Assembly (NCBI GenBank): GCA_003330885.1
Contig: CP030277.1
Location: forward strand, 2,356,001-2,420,000
Reading direction: 5' to 3'
Length of the DNA stretch: 64,000 nt
Source: Rhodobiaceae bacterium
GTDB lineage: Bacteria > Pseudomonadota > Alphaproteobacteria > Parvibaculales > Parvibaculaceae
In this document: piece by piece, positions 10,803 through 20,018 of the stretch
How positions within the stretch are numbered: position 1 is the first letter of the stretch
Layout of the letters: each line of letters opens with the position of its first letter
Notes under the pieces: generated by a model
Database searches by the model: none
Told to the model about the DNA's origin: nothing
The model's input: the letters and a program-made list of their open reading frames with translations, nothing else
Position numbers and translations under genes: made by a program

Positions 10803-11947
10803 CGCCAGTCATCCGCTCGCCCGGGACGAAGCTCGGGCATATCGCTTGGCTGCTTCTCGACTGAAGAAGCAACCAATGGGGAAGCCTCAGCAGGAGGCGT
10901 GGCGCTTGCCGGCGTGGACGTCGGCGCCACCTCAGCGAGTGCAGATGGATCCTCAGCCTGCACCGCTGAGCGCTGCACAGGCGCTGCCTCTCCGGGGAGA
11001 ATGCCCGCATTTCTATCCCGCACGAGATCATCGGCAACCACCGACGCCAAAACCCTGTATCCGGCGAGCGTAAAATGAATGCCATCATCGGCCCGCAGCA
11101 ACCTGCGCCGACCATTCGTATCAGGTCCATAAGCCTGATAGGCACCTGACGCATTGGCAAGATCGTTCCACGTCGGGATAAAGGGAATACCGTTGGCTGC
11201 AGCACGTTCTTCGTAAATGGTATTGAAATAGCGCATATCGCCGCCAAAACGCGGACTGCGCATCACCGGCAGGCCTACCCAATAGACCAGCACGCCGCGT
11301 TCTGTCAGTGACTCAGTGAACCGATCAACGCGCTCTTTATAGGCCGCTTCCCAGCCTGGCGCGCGCAGCCGGTGGCGGCGTCCCTGATCATCAACCAAAA
11401 CCTGTCGATCGTTAGTTCCGATCATCACAACAGCAATATCGACCTGCTCTTCGGCCAGTACTTTTTCGACTTCGGCATTCCAGTCGAAATAATCTTTTCG
11501 GACAAAACCCGTCGACACTTTGGAACGCTTGATAATGTTGAACCGGGGATCCGATTTCAGCTCACGGTAAAGACCGGCCCAGAGTCCATCGCCGAGCGAA
11601 TCCCCCAAAATCACGACATTCATGATCCGATCAAGAAGCGGCGGTGCCCCCCGGTCGCCCGGCGAGGTGATGGGTGGCATGATGGACACCGGTGCATTGG
11701 GCGCCGGAACAACCGGAGTCAGCGCCGCACTGCGAGCCGTCGCAGGGCGCGGCATCGGGATAGGCGCAGAAACTGTCCCAAATCCACCCGGCTCAGCCCG
11801 TGAAGGCCACGCCCAGAGTGCTGCCGCCAAAACCACAAAAAGCGCCAGTGCAAACCGGAAAAACCACTTAAATTCAATACCTTGCGCGCGCAACGCCCCA
11901 TCCCTCACAAAAACACTCGGCCAGCCTGTCCCATTATAAGACAGCAT
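10787..11947 (-). CDS. DUF459-type SGNH hydrolase, membrane-anchored
   Basis: The 386-residue protein begins with one hydrophobic helix (about 28-47), followed by a Pro/Ala-rich linker and an SGNH domain of the DUF459 type. Visible motifs are VVILGDSLGDGL (catalytic Ser), VVMIGTNDRQ (Asn) and DGIHFTLAGY (Asp and His). The C-terminal about 70 residues are Ala/Pro/Ser-rich and probably unstructured. It is the first gene of the leftward acylation cluster. The N-terminal ~20 residues before the helix are atypical, so a later start is possible. Target polysaccharide unknown. Confidence 0.85.
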   Translation of the reverse strand: MLSYNGTGWPSVFVRDGALRAQGIEFKWFFRFALALFVVLAAALWAWPSRAEPGGFGTVSAPIPMPRPATARSAALTPVVPAPNAPVSIMPPITSPGDRGAPPLLDRIMNVVILGDSLGDGLWAGLYRELKSDPRFNIIKRSKVSTGFVRKDYFDWNAEVEKVLAEEQVDIAVVMIGTNDRQVLVDDQGRRHRLRAPGWEAAYKERVDRFTESLTERGVLVYWVGLPVMRSPRFGGDMRYFNTIYEERAAANGIPFIPTWNDLANASGAYQAYGPDTNGRRRLLRADDGIHFTLAGYRVLASVVADDLVRDRNAGILPGEAAPVQRSAVQAEDPSALAEVAPTSTPASATPPAEASPLVASSVEKQPSDMPELRPGRADDWRWPRL

Positions 11948-12059
11948 TTCGCCCTTCTATGAGGGACTGGTGCAGCAGCCATGCCGGAAGCCAGACAACC
12001 ACTAGATCAATAGTAGGAGGGTTCCGCCCTGCTGCCAATCCGATTTCGTGGGGTCCTGG

Positions 12060-13562
12060 TCAAACAGCGGTACGGAGAATATCGCTGACAATCCGTTCCA
12101 GGTCATTCAGCGAGGAACAGACCACAGCCCTGTCACAATGGGGGCTCAACCGTTTCATCTCAGAATCCCCGGTATTCCACAAAGTCTTGCCCTCTGGATT
12201 GAGCCAGAGAACACGCCGGGCCCGGTCATGGATCTTGTCGAGGATATCTGCGCGTGGATCGCCAAAGTTTGATCGGGCGTCGCCCAAAATGAGAACGGTC
12301 GTCCGGTGGTCGATATCGTCGAGCGCAATCGCCTCAAAATCCTCAAACGCCTGACCATAATCCGTCGAGCCGCCACCATGGACGGAGAGAGCTTCAGCTA
12401 TGGCTTCTTCGATCTTCTTTTCAGCGAAGAGGTCCGTCACCTCACCCAGCTGATTGGAGAAAGCGAAAGCTCGGACCTTCGGCAAGACCTCTGTGAGTGA
12501 ATATAGGAACATCAGGAGGAAGGTCGCATATTGCGCAACAGAACCCGACACATCACAGATCGCGACCACCTTGGGTCGATCCACTTTCGTCTGTTTCCAG
12601 GCGATATCGAACATGAGCCCGTCATACTCAATGTTCTGACGGATCGTCCGACGTACATCCAACTGGCCCCGACGCGATTTCTTTTTACGTCGTGAGTTAA
12701 GCGCAAGAAGGCGCTTCGCCATTTTGCGCACAAGCGCCTGCATCAGTTTGAAATCACGCCGGTCTACGTTGGAGATGTTGATCTTCGAGAGAACTTCCTC
12801 TCTAAGTTGTCGGCCTGCATTAGCAGTATAAAGCTCCAGCTGCCGCTCAACATAATCACGTACTTCCAGACGAAACGCCTCACGCAATTCACGCAGATTG
12901 TCCGCGCGCGCCTCCCCGGCGGAGGTGCCAGACCGTTGCTCTTGAGAAATTGTCTCGTTCAACCCATCGAGGCCCATCGCTTCCATGATGCGACGGGTAA
13001 AGAGCCCACGCTGCGTGAAGAGCCGGATCCGATCCGCCCCCACCTCACGTCCAGCGGCGGCAAGCTGCCCCTGCAGCTCAACATCATCACCACTTTCAAG
13101 CAGAGCCGTCAGATCACGGTCAGGCGACGCCTCGCCTCCTTCGGCAGCACTCTCGCGATCATCTGACCCAGAGCCGCCAGAGCCTGGCGCGGACCCACTG
13201 TCGCTTGGTTGCCCAGAGCCCTCACTCTCTCCGCCTTCGCCGTCCTGGTCTTCACCTTCTTCGCCCGCTGGGCCTTCGCCATCGGCGGACTGTTCACTCT
13301 CAGCGTCAGCATCATTTTCGTTGCTTGCAGGCTTAGGCGGCTTGAACTGGTCAAAGGCAAAAAATTGGTCAAAGCACTCATTGAACGCGAACTTCTCGTC
13401 ATCCGTTTTGGCAAGAACTTGCGAGAGCGCATCTTTCAACACCTGCCGGTCGGAAAAACCAACAAGCTCCGCAACGCGACCAGCATCAACGCTCTCGGCA
13501 ATCGAGACACGCACGTCTTGAGCACGCAGTGCCCGGACGAAGTTGGAAAGAACCTGACTCAT
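12060..13562 (-). CDS. CoxE-like VWA-domain protein
   Basis: This is a 500-residue cytoplasmic protein. The N-terminal ~90 residues carry the CoxE-type helical region. An extremely acidic Gly/Ser/Glu/Asp linker follows (about 95-150). A second helical part leads into a C-terminal von Willebrand A domain whose metal site (MIDAS) is visible as DVSGS, with a later Thr/Asp at GGSTDY. Such proteins work with MoxR ATPases as chaperone pairs that insert metals or mature enzymes. The ATPase gene lies 18 bases upstream. No CO dehydrogenase or other obvious client is adjacent. Confidence 0.9.
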   Translation of the reverse strand: MSQVLSNFVRALRAQDVRVSIAESVDAGRVAELVGFSDRQVLKDALSQVLAKTDDEKFAFNECFDQFFAFDQFKPPKPASNENDADAESEQSADGEGPAGEEGEDQDGEGGESEGSGQPSDSGSAPGSGGSGSDDRESAAEGGEASPDRDLTALLESGDDVELQGQLAAAGREVGADRIRLFTQRGLFTRRIMEAMGLDGLNETISQEQRSGTSAGEARADNLRELREAFRLEVRDYVERQLELYTANAGRQLREEVLSKINISNVDRRDFKLMQALVRKMAKRLLALNSRRKKKSRRGQLDVRRTIRQNIEYDGLMFDIAWKQTKVDRPKVVAICDVSGSVAQYATFLLMFLYSLTEVLPKVRAFAFSNQLGEVTDLFAEKKIEEAIAEALSVHGGGSTDYGQAFEDFEAIALDDIDHRTTVLILGDARSNFGDPRADILDKIHDRARRVLWLNPEGKTLWNTGDSEMKRLSPHCDRAVVCSSLNDLERIVSDILRTAV

Positions 13563-13580
13563 GGCGCTACTCCGCCCCCA

Positions 13581-14540
13581 TCACTCCGCAGCGGAGCGGG
13601 CCTTAGTGGTCAACGCATTAATGTCGCTATCGATATTGTCGATATCATCCTGGAATTTTAGCAGCACATTGAGCGTATTACGCACCATCTCTGAATCCAG
13701 CTCTTTGGCGTGGAGCAAAACCAGCGTGCGGGCCCAATCAATCGTCTCACTGACCGCAGGTACTTTTTTCAGCTCCAGCTCGCGCAGATTTTGAACAAAA
13801 GAGATGAGCTGCTTGCGCAATCCCTCTTCAACTTCTGGAACACGGGAAGTGATGATCCGCGTTTCCAGATCTGCATCCGGAAACGGAATGTAGAGGTGGA
13901 TACAGCGACGCTTCAGCGCATCCCCGATCTCACGCGTATTGTTCGAGGTGAGAAACACGATCGGTGAGCTCTTCGCTTTGATCGTCCCAAGCTCCGGCAC
14001 TGTGATCTGATATTCAGACAGGAGCTCCAGCAAGAACGCTTCAAACTCATCGTCAGATTTATCGATCTCATCAATGAGAAGAACCGACCCGTTTTCCGAC
14101 CATAGAGACTTCAAGAGCGCCCGTGGCTCAAGGAATTCTTCCGAAAAGAACGTGTCATCAAATTCGTGCAGACGATCCATGGACGCCGCCAAACCCTGCG
14201 CACCTTCCATCAGATCACCCAGCTTCTCTTTCAGAACCTGCGTATAGAGAAGCTGCTTGCCATATTTCCATTCATACAATGCTTTGGCTTCATCGAGGCC
14301 TTCATAGCACTGCAGTCGGATCAGCTCGAGATTGAGATACTCAGACGTTGCCTTGGCAAGTTCTGTCTTCCCAACACCAGGAGGGCCTTCAACCAGGATC
14401 GGTTTGTCCAGGTTTCGGGCAAGGAAGATGGCGGTCGCGATATGGGCATTACAAATATAGCCCTCTTTCGCGAACCCATCCTGAATATCAGTAATTTCTA
14501 CTCTTGGCGCTGTCACGTCTGTCTCTCTGTCTTCAGTCAA
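13581..14540 (-). CDS. MoxR/CoxD-family AAA+ ATPase
   Basis: The 319-residue ATPase has Walker A GPPGVGKTELAKA near residue 55, Walker B LLIDEIDKSDDEFE, and a sensor 1 region (FLTSNNTREIGDALKRR). This length and motif set match MoxR-type ATPases, which remodel or mature partner complexes together with a VWA protein. The partner VWA gene follows 18 bases downstream on the same strand, so the two form one unit. The substrate of the pair is unknown. Confidence 0.93.
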   Translation of the reverse strand: MTEDRETDVTAPRVEITDIQDGFAKEGYICNAHIATAIFLARNLDKPILVEGPPGVGKTELAKATSEYLNLELIRLQCYEGLDEAKALYEWKYGKQLLYTQVLKEKLGDLMEGAQGLAASMDRLHEFDDTFFSEEFLEPRALLKSLWSENGSVLLIDEIDKSDDEFEAFLLELLSEYQITVPELGTIKAKSSPIVFLTSNNTREIGDALKRRCIHLYIPFPDADLETRIITSRVPEVEEGLRKQLISFVQNLRELELKKVPAVSETIDWARTLVLLHAKELDSEMVRNTLNVLLKFQDDIDNIDSDINALTTKARSAAE

Positions 14541-14606
14541 TATCGGTTGGGCCGGACAATATCACAGGTGACCCGGCACGCACGTTTTGAATGACATAAA
14601 GTCAGA

Positions 14607-16190
14607 TCAGCGATTTAACGCAGCGACACGGAGGATTTTTCGCACGACAGCAGCCTGGTCCGCCGCGCCCAACTTGGTTTTGATGTGCGAAAACTGGGTG
14701 CGAACAGTGGCCATGGAGACACCCATCTCAATGGCATATTCAGCAAGCGGTGTACCACTGACGAAGCGAGCAGCCAGCTCGGCTTCCCGAGGTGACAATC
14801 CATACCAGGTACAAAGGGCTACCTGATCAACGTCCACAGGTGGCTCATCATCTGTCAGCAAGCGCAGCATCGCGACGGGTGGGGCAATTTCGTCTTCGCT
14901 CACCGCCTCCAGTCTGTAACAACGCAGAAAGAGAGGTGTCTGTGGCTCTGCCCCTATTCGGCCGAATGACGTCTCACCTGAAACGTGGTTTGCCCGACGT
15001 CTAAGGAACTGTTTCTGAAGAACATCTTCCAATGCAGCATCTGACTCTGCAGACGCACCTGCCAGCCGGCCATTTCGTCGGCACAGATGAGTGCCTTTCT
15101 CCAGACAGTCTTCGGCCCGCCGATTTGCATGCAGAATGTACCGGCTCGCGGTGAGCAAGATCATTGCTTCGTCATAATCGAAAAAAATTCGCGAGAACCA
15201 ATCCTGGTCAAGCTGGTGCTGGGTCACCACGGCGCCATGCGCCAACCGTTTTTCGATAAACGACCAGACCCAATCCGGGCCATGCTCTTTTGACCAGGCA
15301 AACATCTCTTCCACGCGCGCGCGCATGTGGGGCTGGATATTGTCTTCAACAATTTCCAGATAGTCTTCCTGCAACCCTTCCGAACTCACCCGATGCGCCT
15401 GAGACCGTCGCCCGGAATGCGCACGAACAAAATGTCCGACGCTCGAAAAAATAGCTTCCATTTGCGGTGAAAAGGGCTGGTCCTTCTGCAACGTCTCCGG
15501 CACATCGTCCCAATAGCTAAGCTGGACAGCCACCTGCGCGCCCTTTGCGCGCTCTGCCAGCAGTCGTGCATCATCAGCAAGAATATCCGTCACATTCGCA
15601 TGGATGCTCATAGGCGGCAGGCGGCTTAAATCTGCGAAGACCGGTGACGCCAATGGATCACTTGGATCCGCGCCTTGCAAATAGTCAGTCAGCAGGGTTG
15701 CCAGCAGCTCCAGATCCGAAACCCTGCCATCATCCTTGATGTTGCTGACATATGTACCTCCCATCATGGTGAGATCCACCCAGGGAAATATCAGCGCAAC
15801 ACCCGCAGGCAACGGGTCGCCTTGGTCACGCAGCGAGACAAGAGCAGAAAGCGCAATGGCAGCACCTGCTGTGTCGCAGGCAAACACAATATTGTTGGCA
15901 GCAATCTCGTCAGCCAGTAGTGATCGGTAGACCGCGACAATGTCTTCAATCGCCAGAGGGAAAGGGTGTTCAGGAGCCAGAGCATAGTCCGGCATAACCA
16001 CCTTCCCCTTCACCTCGGCAGCCAACCTTTCAGCAATGCGTATGTGCGATGGCCCCGGATTCATCACGAAGGTACCACCATAGACATAGAGCATGACTGG
16101 ACACACCTCAGATGCCTCACTCGACCTGAACCACCTGGCTGGCTGAGAGAGCCCCTCGTCTGAAGTTTGCGTCACACCCGCTACATTCAA
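14607..16190 (-). CDS. Regulator 1: pseudo-alpha/beta-hydrolase, PAS-like segment and LuxR HTH
   Basis: The 527-residue protein has three parts. Residues 32-255 are an HSL-type alpha/beta-hydrolase fold (YVYGGTF, LAPEHPFP). The nucleophile elbow reads CDTAG, with Thr107 where serine belongs. The Asp of the triad is kept (D202), but the His position is Glu232 (VPETLQ). Residues about 335-440 resemble a PAS domain (ILLTASRYILHANRRAE). Residues 465-525 are a LuxR/GerE helix-turn-helix (LSPREAELAARF, VSMATVRTQFSHIKTKLG). It is probably a ligand-responsive transcription factor rather than an enzyme. The start is TTG at 16190, since the overlapping ATG is out of frame and stops at once. It is divergent from barrel gene 1, with a palindrome between them. 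Confidence 0.9.
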   Translation of the reverse strand: MNVAGVTQTSDEGLSQPARWFRSSEASEVCPVMLYVYGGTFVMNPGPSHIRIAERLAAEVKGKVVMPDYALAPEHPFPLAIEDIVAVYRSLLADEIAANNIVFACDTAGAAIALSALVSLRDQGDPLPAGVALIFPWVDLTMMGGTYVSNIKDDGRVSDLELLATLLTDYLQGADPSDPLASPVFADLSRLPPMSIHANVTDILADDARLLAERAKGAQVAVQLSYWDDVPETLQKDQPFSPQMEAIFSSVGHFVRAHSGRRSQAHRVSSEGLQEDYLEIVEDNIQPHMRARVEEMFAWSKEHGPDWVWSFIEKRLAHGAVVTQHQLDQDWFSRIFFDYDEAMILLTASRYILHANRRAEDCLEKGTHLCRRNGRLAGASAESDAALEDVLQKQFLRRRANHVSGETSFGRIGAEPQTPLFLRCYRLEAVSEDEIAPPVAMLRLLTDDEPPVDVDQVALCTWYGLSPREAELAARFVSGTPLAEYAIEMGVSMATVRTQFSHIKTKLGAADQAAVVRKILRVAALNR

Positions 16191-16236
16191 TCTTCTGTCC
16201 CCTCCCCCCTTTTATGCATCCCCAAATTTGATGAAC

Positions 16237-16256
16237 CATCATCACTAATGATGATG
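16237..16256. promoter_or_regulatory. Palindrome between regulator 1 and barrel gene 1 (putative operator)
   Basis: CATCATCA-CTAA-TGATGATG is a near-perfect inverted repeat. Its centre lies 67.5 bases upstream of ATG 16314, almost the same distance as the palindromes before barrel genes 2 and 3. CCAGAAA follows it, as after the palindrome of barrel gene 3. A second partial match (CCAAATTTGATG) sits at 16222-16233. Binding by the adjacent LuxR-type regulator is inferred. Confidence 0.65.
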
Positions 16257-16313
16257 CCAGAAAACGTTGAAAGTGAAACCCTATGCGAAATCTGGTTTTC
16301 GCGGGGGTGGATC

Positions 16314-18277
16314 ATGAAGAAGAAATTGGCTGAAAGCCTCATATTTTTTTCGGCGCTGGGGTAGTGGCACTTGTCGCCAGCACCACTGCTCAGGCTTCGC
16401 CAGGGTGTGACGCTGCCAATAACGGAACATTCACAACATCCGCTCCTGCCAATACCAATTCATTTCGACAGTTCAACACAACTTTTGATAGTGGCGACAC
16501 ACTCTTCGTGACCGCAACCGGTACGCCGCTTGGCGTAGGCGTCGACCTCTTCCCCGGACCTCAGACAGTCCTGGTTGTGAACGGTGCGAACGGGATGGGT
16601 TCAACTGTCGTAAATAATGCTGGACCACACACGCTCGACATAACGCTCGCAGGCGGCCCTGGTGGAGCCGCTTTCCTGAATTTCAGCTGCACGGCGACGT
16701 CAGGACCACCTACACCGCCCGTAACCCCGCCGACCACACCCACCACGCCGACTACGCCCACAACACCCGACGCAACAGATCAATCCGATACAGCAACCAA
16801 CGCCACCACGACATCGATCATCGCCGAAAATTTCGGCCTCGGCGTGATAATAGCTGTCGCAGCCTTGGAAGATCCTGAAACATCACCCGGCTCCGGCGCA
16901 CCTCAGGAAGATCCGACGCCTGCGGGTCCCACCCAAGCTGAGATCGATGAGAGCATTGACATTACCCGCGAGCTATTTGTACTCCGGGACACCGAAAAGG
17001 AAATCAACGACAGAATTAAAACATTGGAAGGAGAAATCAGGTGGGCTGAATCGACGGTTAGAGAATACCAACTCAACCCAAGTACAGACGACACTGTATC
17101 GTCAGACGGCTTTGGTTCCGAATATGTAAAACTCTTTCTCCCAGTGGAGGTGTTCGATGATCTGCAACAAATGGAAGATGTTGGAGACAAAGAACTCATC
17201 AGCCGGATCAGTGCGGAGGCCAAACGAAAGCAGAACGAAATAGACAGGCTGAAAGAGCAACGAACCACAAATCAAAATCGCCAAGCTGAAATCGAAGAAC
17301 GCCTCAAAGAAATTCCTGACGATCCAAACGACTTCACACCGGATGACCTAGAAGACCTAGGTGACACTGACGCCATCCTCTTCGTGGGTCGCGATCCATT
17401 TGCCCGTGCCTTGATGCGCTATCGCGGTTTCCGGCTGGATGTTGCCGACACGGGTGAAGGTTTCACTGACACTGTGAAACCCCTCTCATTCACCCGCACT
17501 CTCTCCTCCACCATCGTCGGCTGGGTACGAGCCGTCTACACGGACTATGAGCAGGATGATGCCTCCCAGCAGGATGGCGATAATATTCTCGTAGCCCTTG
17601 GCATCCACAAAGACTTCAACGATGACCTCCGCGTCGGCCTCTATGTCACAACGACATGGGGCGACGTTACATCGCCAGTGAACAATCTCGATATTGACAC
17701 GACTGGATATTCATTAGGTGCGTATGGTCGCTACAAATGGGGCGAGATAGATGTAAATGCCTCAACCCGCATCGGCCTCACAGGCAATGATATCTCGGTC
17801 AGCGGCACTACTGGCTCCTATGACACGCGCCTTGCATCCTTCACCTTTGGAATAAGCGGACAAGAACAACTCACAGATTCTGTCTGGATGCGCCCTGCTA
17901 TCTCAATCACCAACACCTGGGTGAACCGAGAGGACTATGTGAACTCTGCTGGCACCGCCATCGGCGGAAACACGACCTGGACGGGCAATGTTTCCGCTGG
18001 GCCTACAATTGGCACGAGCCTCACCCCGCCATCGGGTTTCAAACGCCTGGAACCGGCGATAGGCCTTCTGGCTACTTACAATTACTCAGATCAGGACACG
18101 CAGGCTGGGACCGTGACAGCGAGCGAGACTGACTATCTGTCTCTCTCCGTCTCGCCACAGCTCTCCATGGAGTTCAACAGTGGAGCGAGCCTTGATGTCT
18201 TCGGGTCTTACTTCGGGATCGGGGCGGACCTTGATGGCTGGTCAGTTGGAGGAACACTGTCCATTCCCTTGAATTAG
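16314..18277 (+). pseudogene. Barrel protein 1: autotransporter-type outer-membrane protein with a frameshift in the signal peptide
   Basis: The ATG at 16314 has a ribosome site (GGGGGTGG) that aligns with those of the three paralogues. It opens a signal peptide (MKKKLAESL...) that runs into TAG at 16362. The rest of the protein is in the -1 frame. One extra T in the T7 run at 16344-16350, or a -1 slip there, restores a good signal peptide ending in AQA-SPGC. The body has a beta-rich domain with two cysteines, a Pro/Thr linker, the motif TATNATTTSIIAE, a coiled-coil segment (about 16960-17310) and a 300-residue beta-barrel (17375-18277). GTG 16364 could give a product without a complete signal. 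The gene may be a mutant, phase-variable, or affected by a read error. Confidence 0.75.
17375..18277 (+). repeat. Barrel module, copy 1 of 4
   Basis: A 903-base block (300 codons plus stop) encodes the autotransporter-like barrel from ILFVGRDPFARAL to the terminal SIPLN. The same length recurs in all four paralogues with only scattered differences. The last residue is Asn rather than the aromatic residue usual for outer-membrane barrels. Confidence 0.9.
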
Positions 18278-18306
18278 TCCGCTTCCGATCCGAGAGGAAA
18301 ACGCAC

Positions 18307-19926
18307 CTAGAGACGCCCGGCGTACGAGACCTGCAAAATCTGGCGAACCACATCTGCCTGATCGACAGCGCCCAGCTTAGCGCGAATGTGAGCGAACTGG
18401 GTCCTGACAGTGTTCATGGATAGCCCTTCAGCGGCTGCATAGTCAGCAAGGCTGGTTCCCTCCGCGAAGGTGGCCGCAAGACACGCCTCACGCTCTGATA
18501 GACCAAACCAGGCTCGCAGCGCTCGTTCATCGACAGTTGTTTTCTTGTCATGCGCAGCAATCGTGAGAAGCGTCACCGGCGGCGCGATCACATCAGCCTC
18601 ATCCGAATTCAGCTGCTCCAGTCGGGCGAAGCAACGCACGTCGCCCGCCCCGACGAGTGGGAATGAGATATGAGCCACGCCGCTTGCCAGATCCCTGAAA
18701 GCGTCTTGCAACGACATTTCCACCTCATGTCCAATGCCCTGCAATCTGCCATGGCGTTGGATAAACAATTTGTCCCCTTCGCACATAGCGTCCGCAGTTT
18801 CGTTCATCAGCAATACATGACGACTGCTGCTGAGTAGAAAAACAGCATCTGAGTTCCGCGCAAAAAGCTTGTACAGCCACTCGCGTTCGCACTGTTCCTG
18901 CGTAACAAGCGATCCCTGTCCCAGCCGTCTTTCCATAAAAGGCCACACCCAGGCGGGTCCGTGATCGACAGACCAGTCCATGATCTGTTTCACACGCTCA
19001 GTCATATGAGGCTGAACATGACCATCGAAGATGTTCACGAACTCCTCCGCAATCGCGTCATCTTTGGGAACAACCTCTGGTGAACGACACTGTGACCGAA
19101 CAAACTGACCAATACGAATAAGGGCGGCAGAAGCCGCTGAAGAAAGAGGTGCCAGTTTCTGCCAGGTTGAGGGCAGGCCATCCCATTGGTGGAATTCAAC
19201 CCGGCAGCCGCACCCACGCATGCGCTCCGCAAGCATCACACCATCATCGCAATGAACTTCGTTTACATCGACATGGATTTGGGTGGGAGGCATGCCGCCC
19301 AGCTCCGCGAATACAGGTGAGGCCAGAGGCGCGCGCGGGTCCTCCCCTTGCAGGTAATCACCAGAAAGCATGGCAAGGATTTCCAGCTCGGAAACCTTTT
19401 CGCCCCCTCTGAAATTACGCACGTAGGAGCCGCCGGAAAATGTCAGATCCGCGATTGGACAAAGTGCAACGAAACCAGCTGGCAGAGAAATGTCTCTTTC
19501 TCTGAGCAACAACAGCGCAGAAAGCGCAATGGCACAGCCTGCAGTGTCACCCATCAGCACAATCTTGTCAGAGCCATGCCCCTGTTCAAGCAGTGCCTCG
19601 TACACAGCAGCAACATCTTCGATCGCCGCCGGAAAAGGGTTCTCGGGCGCAAGCCGATAGTCACAACAGAGCACACGGGCGCGCCCATGCACCGCGATCT
19701 TTCCGGCAATCACCTCATGCATGGGCCCACGGTTCAAAACAAACGTGCCCCCATAGACATAGAGCACCACCGCCTCATCGGGCACATCAGCATGTCGTTC
19801 TACCCACATGCCCGGCACAGGCAGGTCCTTGGCTGAACGGCTATCATATCCCTGACCAGGCTGACTTTGGTTGGAGGCCACAGACAAACCCTCTTCGGCA
19901 TTTTTCATGGTTTGGGAATATTCCAT
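18307..19926 (-). CDS. Regulator 2: pseudo-alpha/beta-hydrolase, PAS-like segment and LuxR HTH
   Basis: It has the same architecture as regulator 1, 539 residues from ATG 19926; TTG 19938 and ATG 19908 are alternatives and none has a strong ribosome site. The hydrolase fold (about 52-270) has YVYGGTF and the nucleophile elbow GDTAG, with Thr128 in place of serine. The triad Asp position is Glu223 (VNEVHCDD) and the His position is Ser253 (GLPSTWQ), so all three catalytic residues are changed. A PAS-like segment (VFLLSSSRHVLLMNETAD) and a LuxR HTH (LSEREACLAATFAEG, LSMNTVRTQFAHIRAKLG) follow. Its 3' end faces barrel gene 1, 29 bases away, and its 5' end faces barrel gene 2. Confidence 0.88.
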   Translation of the reverse strand: MEYSQTMKNAEEGLSVASNQSQPGQGYDSRSAKDLPVPGMWVERHADVPDEAVVLYVYGGTFVLNRGPMHEVIAGKIAVHGRARVLCCDYRLAPENPFPAAIEDVAAVYEALLEQGHGSDKIVLMGDTAGCAIALSALLLLRERDISLPAGFVALCPIADLTFSGGSYVRNFRGGEKVSELEILAMLSGDYLQGEDPRAPLASPVFAELGGMPPTQIHVDVNEVHCDDGVMLAERMRGCGCRVEFHQWDGLPSTWQKLAPLSSAASAALIRIGQFVRSQCRSPEVVPKDDAIAEEFVNIFDGHVQPHMTERVKQIMDWSVDHGPAWVWPFMERRLGQGSLVTQEQCEREWLYKLFARNSDAVFLLSSSRHVLLMNETADAMCEGDKLFIQRHGRLQGIGHEVEMSLQDAFRDLASGVAHISFPLVGAGDVRCFARLEQLNSDEADVIAPPVTLLTIAAHDKKTTVDERALRAWFGLSEREACLAATFAEGTSLADYAAAEGLSMNTVRTQFAHIRAKLGAVDQADVVRQILQVSYAGRL

Positions 19927-19940
19927 CACAATCAGCAAAA

Positions 19941-19960
19941 CATCACCAAATTTGGTGATG
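19941..19960. promoter_or_regulatory. Perfect 20-bp palindrome between regulator 2 and barrel gene 2 (putative operator)
   Basis: CATCACCAAATTTGGTGATG reads the same on both strands. Its centre is 68.5 bases upstream of GTG 20019 and about 24 bases upstream of ATG 19926, so it could control both genes. The outer half-site CATCA is shared with the other palindromes of this array, but the inner part differs, as expected if each regulator has its own site. Confidence 0.7.
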
Positions 19961-20018
19961 CTCTATTCCCCACACCAACCGACGATGTCCCTTCAATTTC
20001 AATCTTGTGGGGTGGGTC

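Noticed and set aside
14607-16190. Regulator 1 as an active esterase
   Set aside because: The nucleophile serine and catalytic histidine are both replaced, as in the two paralogues.
16720-16775. Short ACC/ACG-rich repeats in the barrel genes as a CRISPR or variable tandem repeat
   Set aside because: They encode the Pro/Thr linker, the repeat units are degenerate, and there are no spacers.
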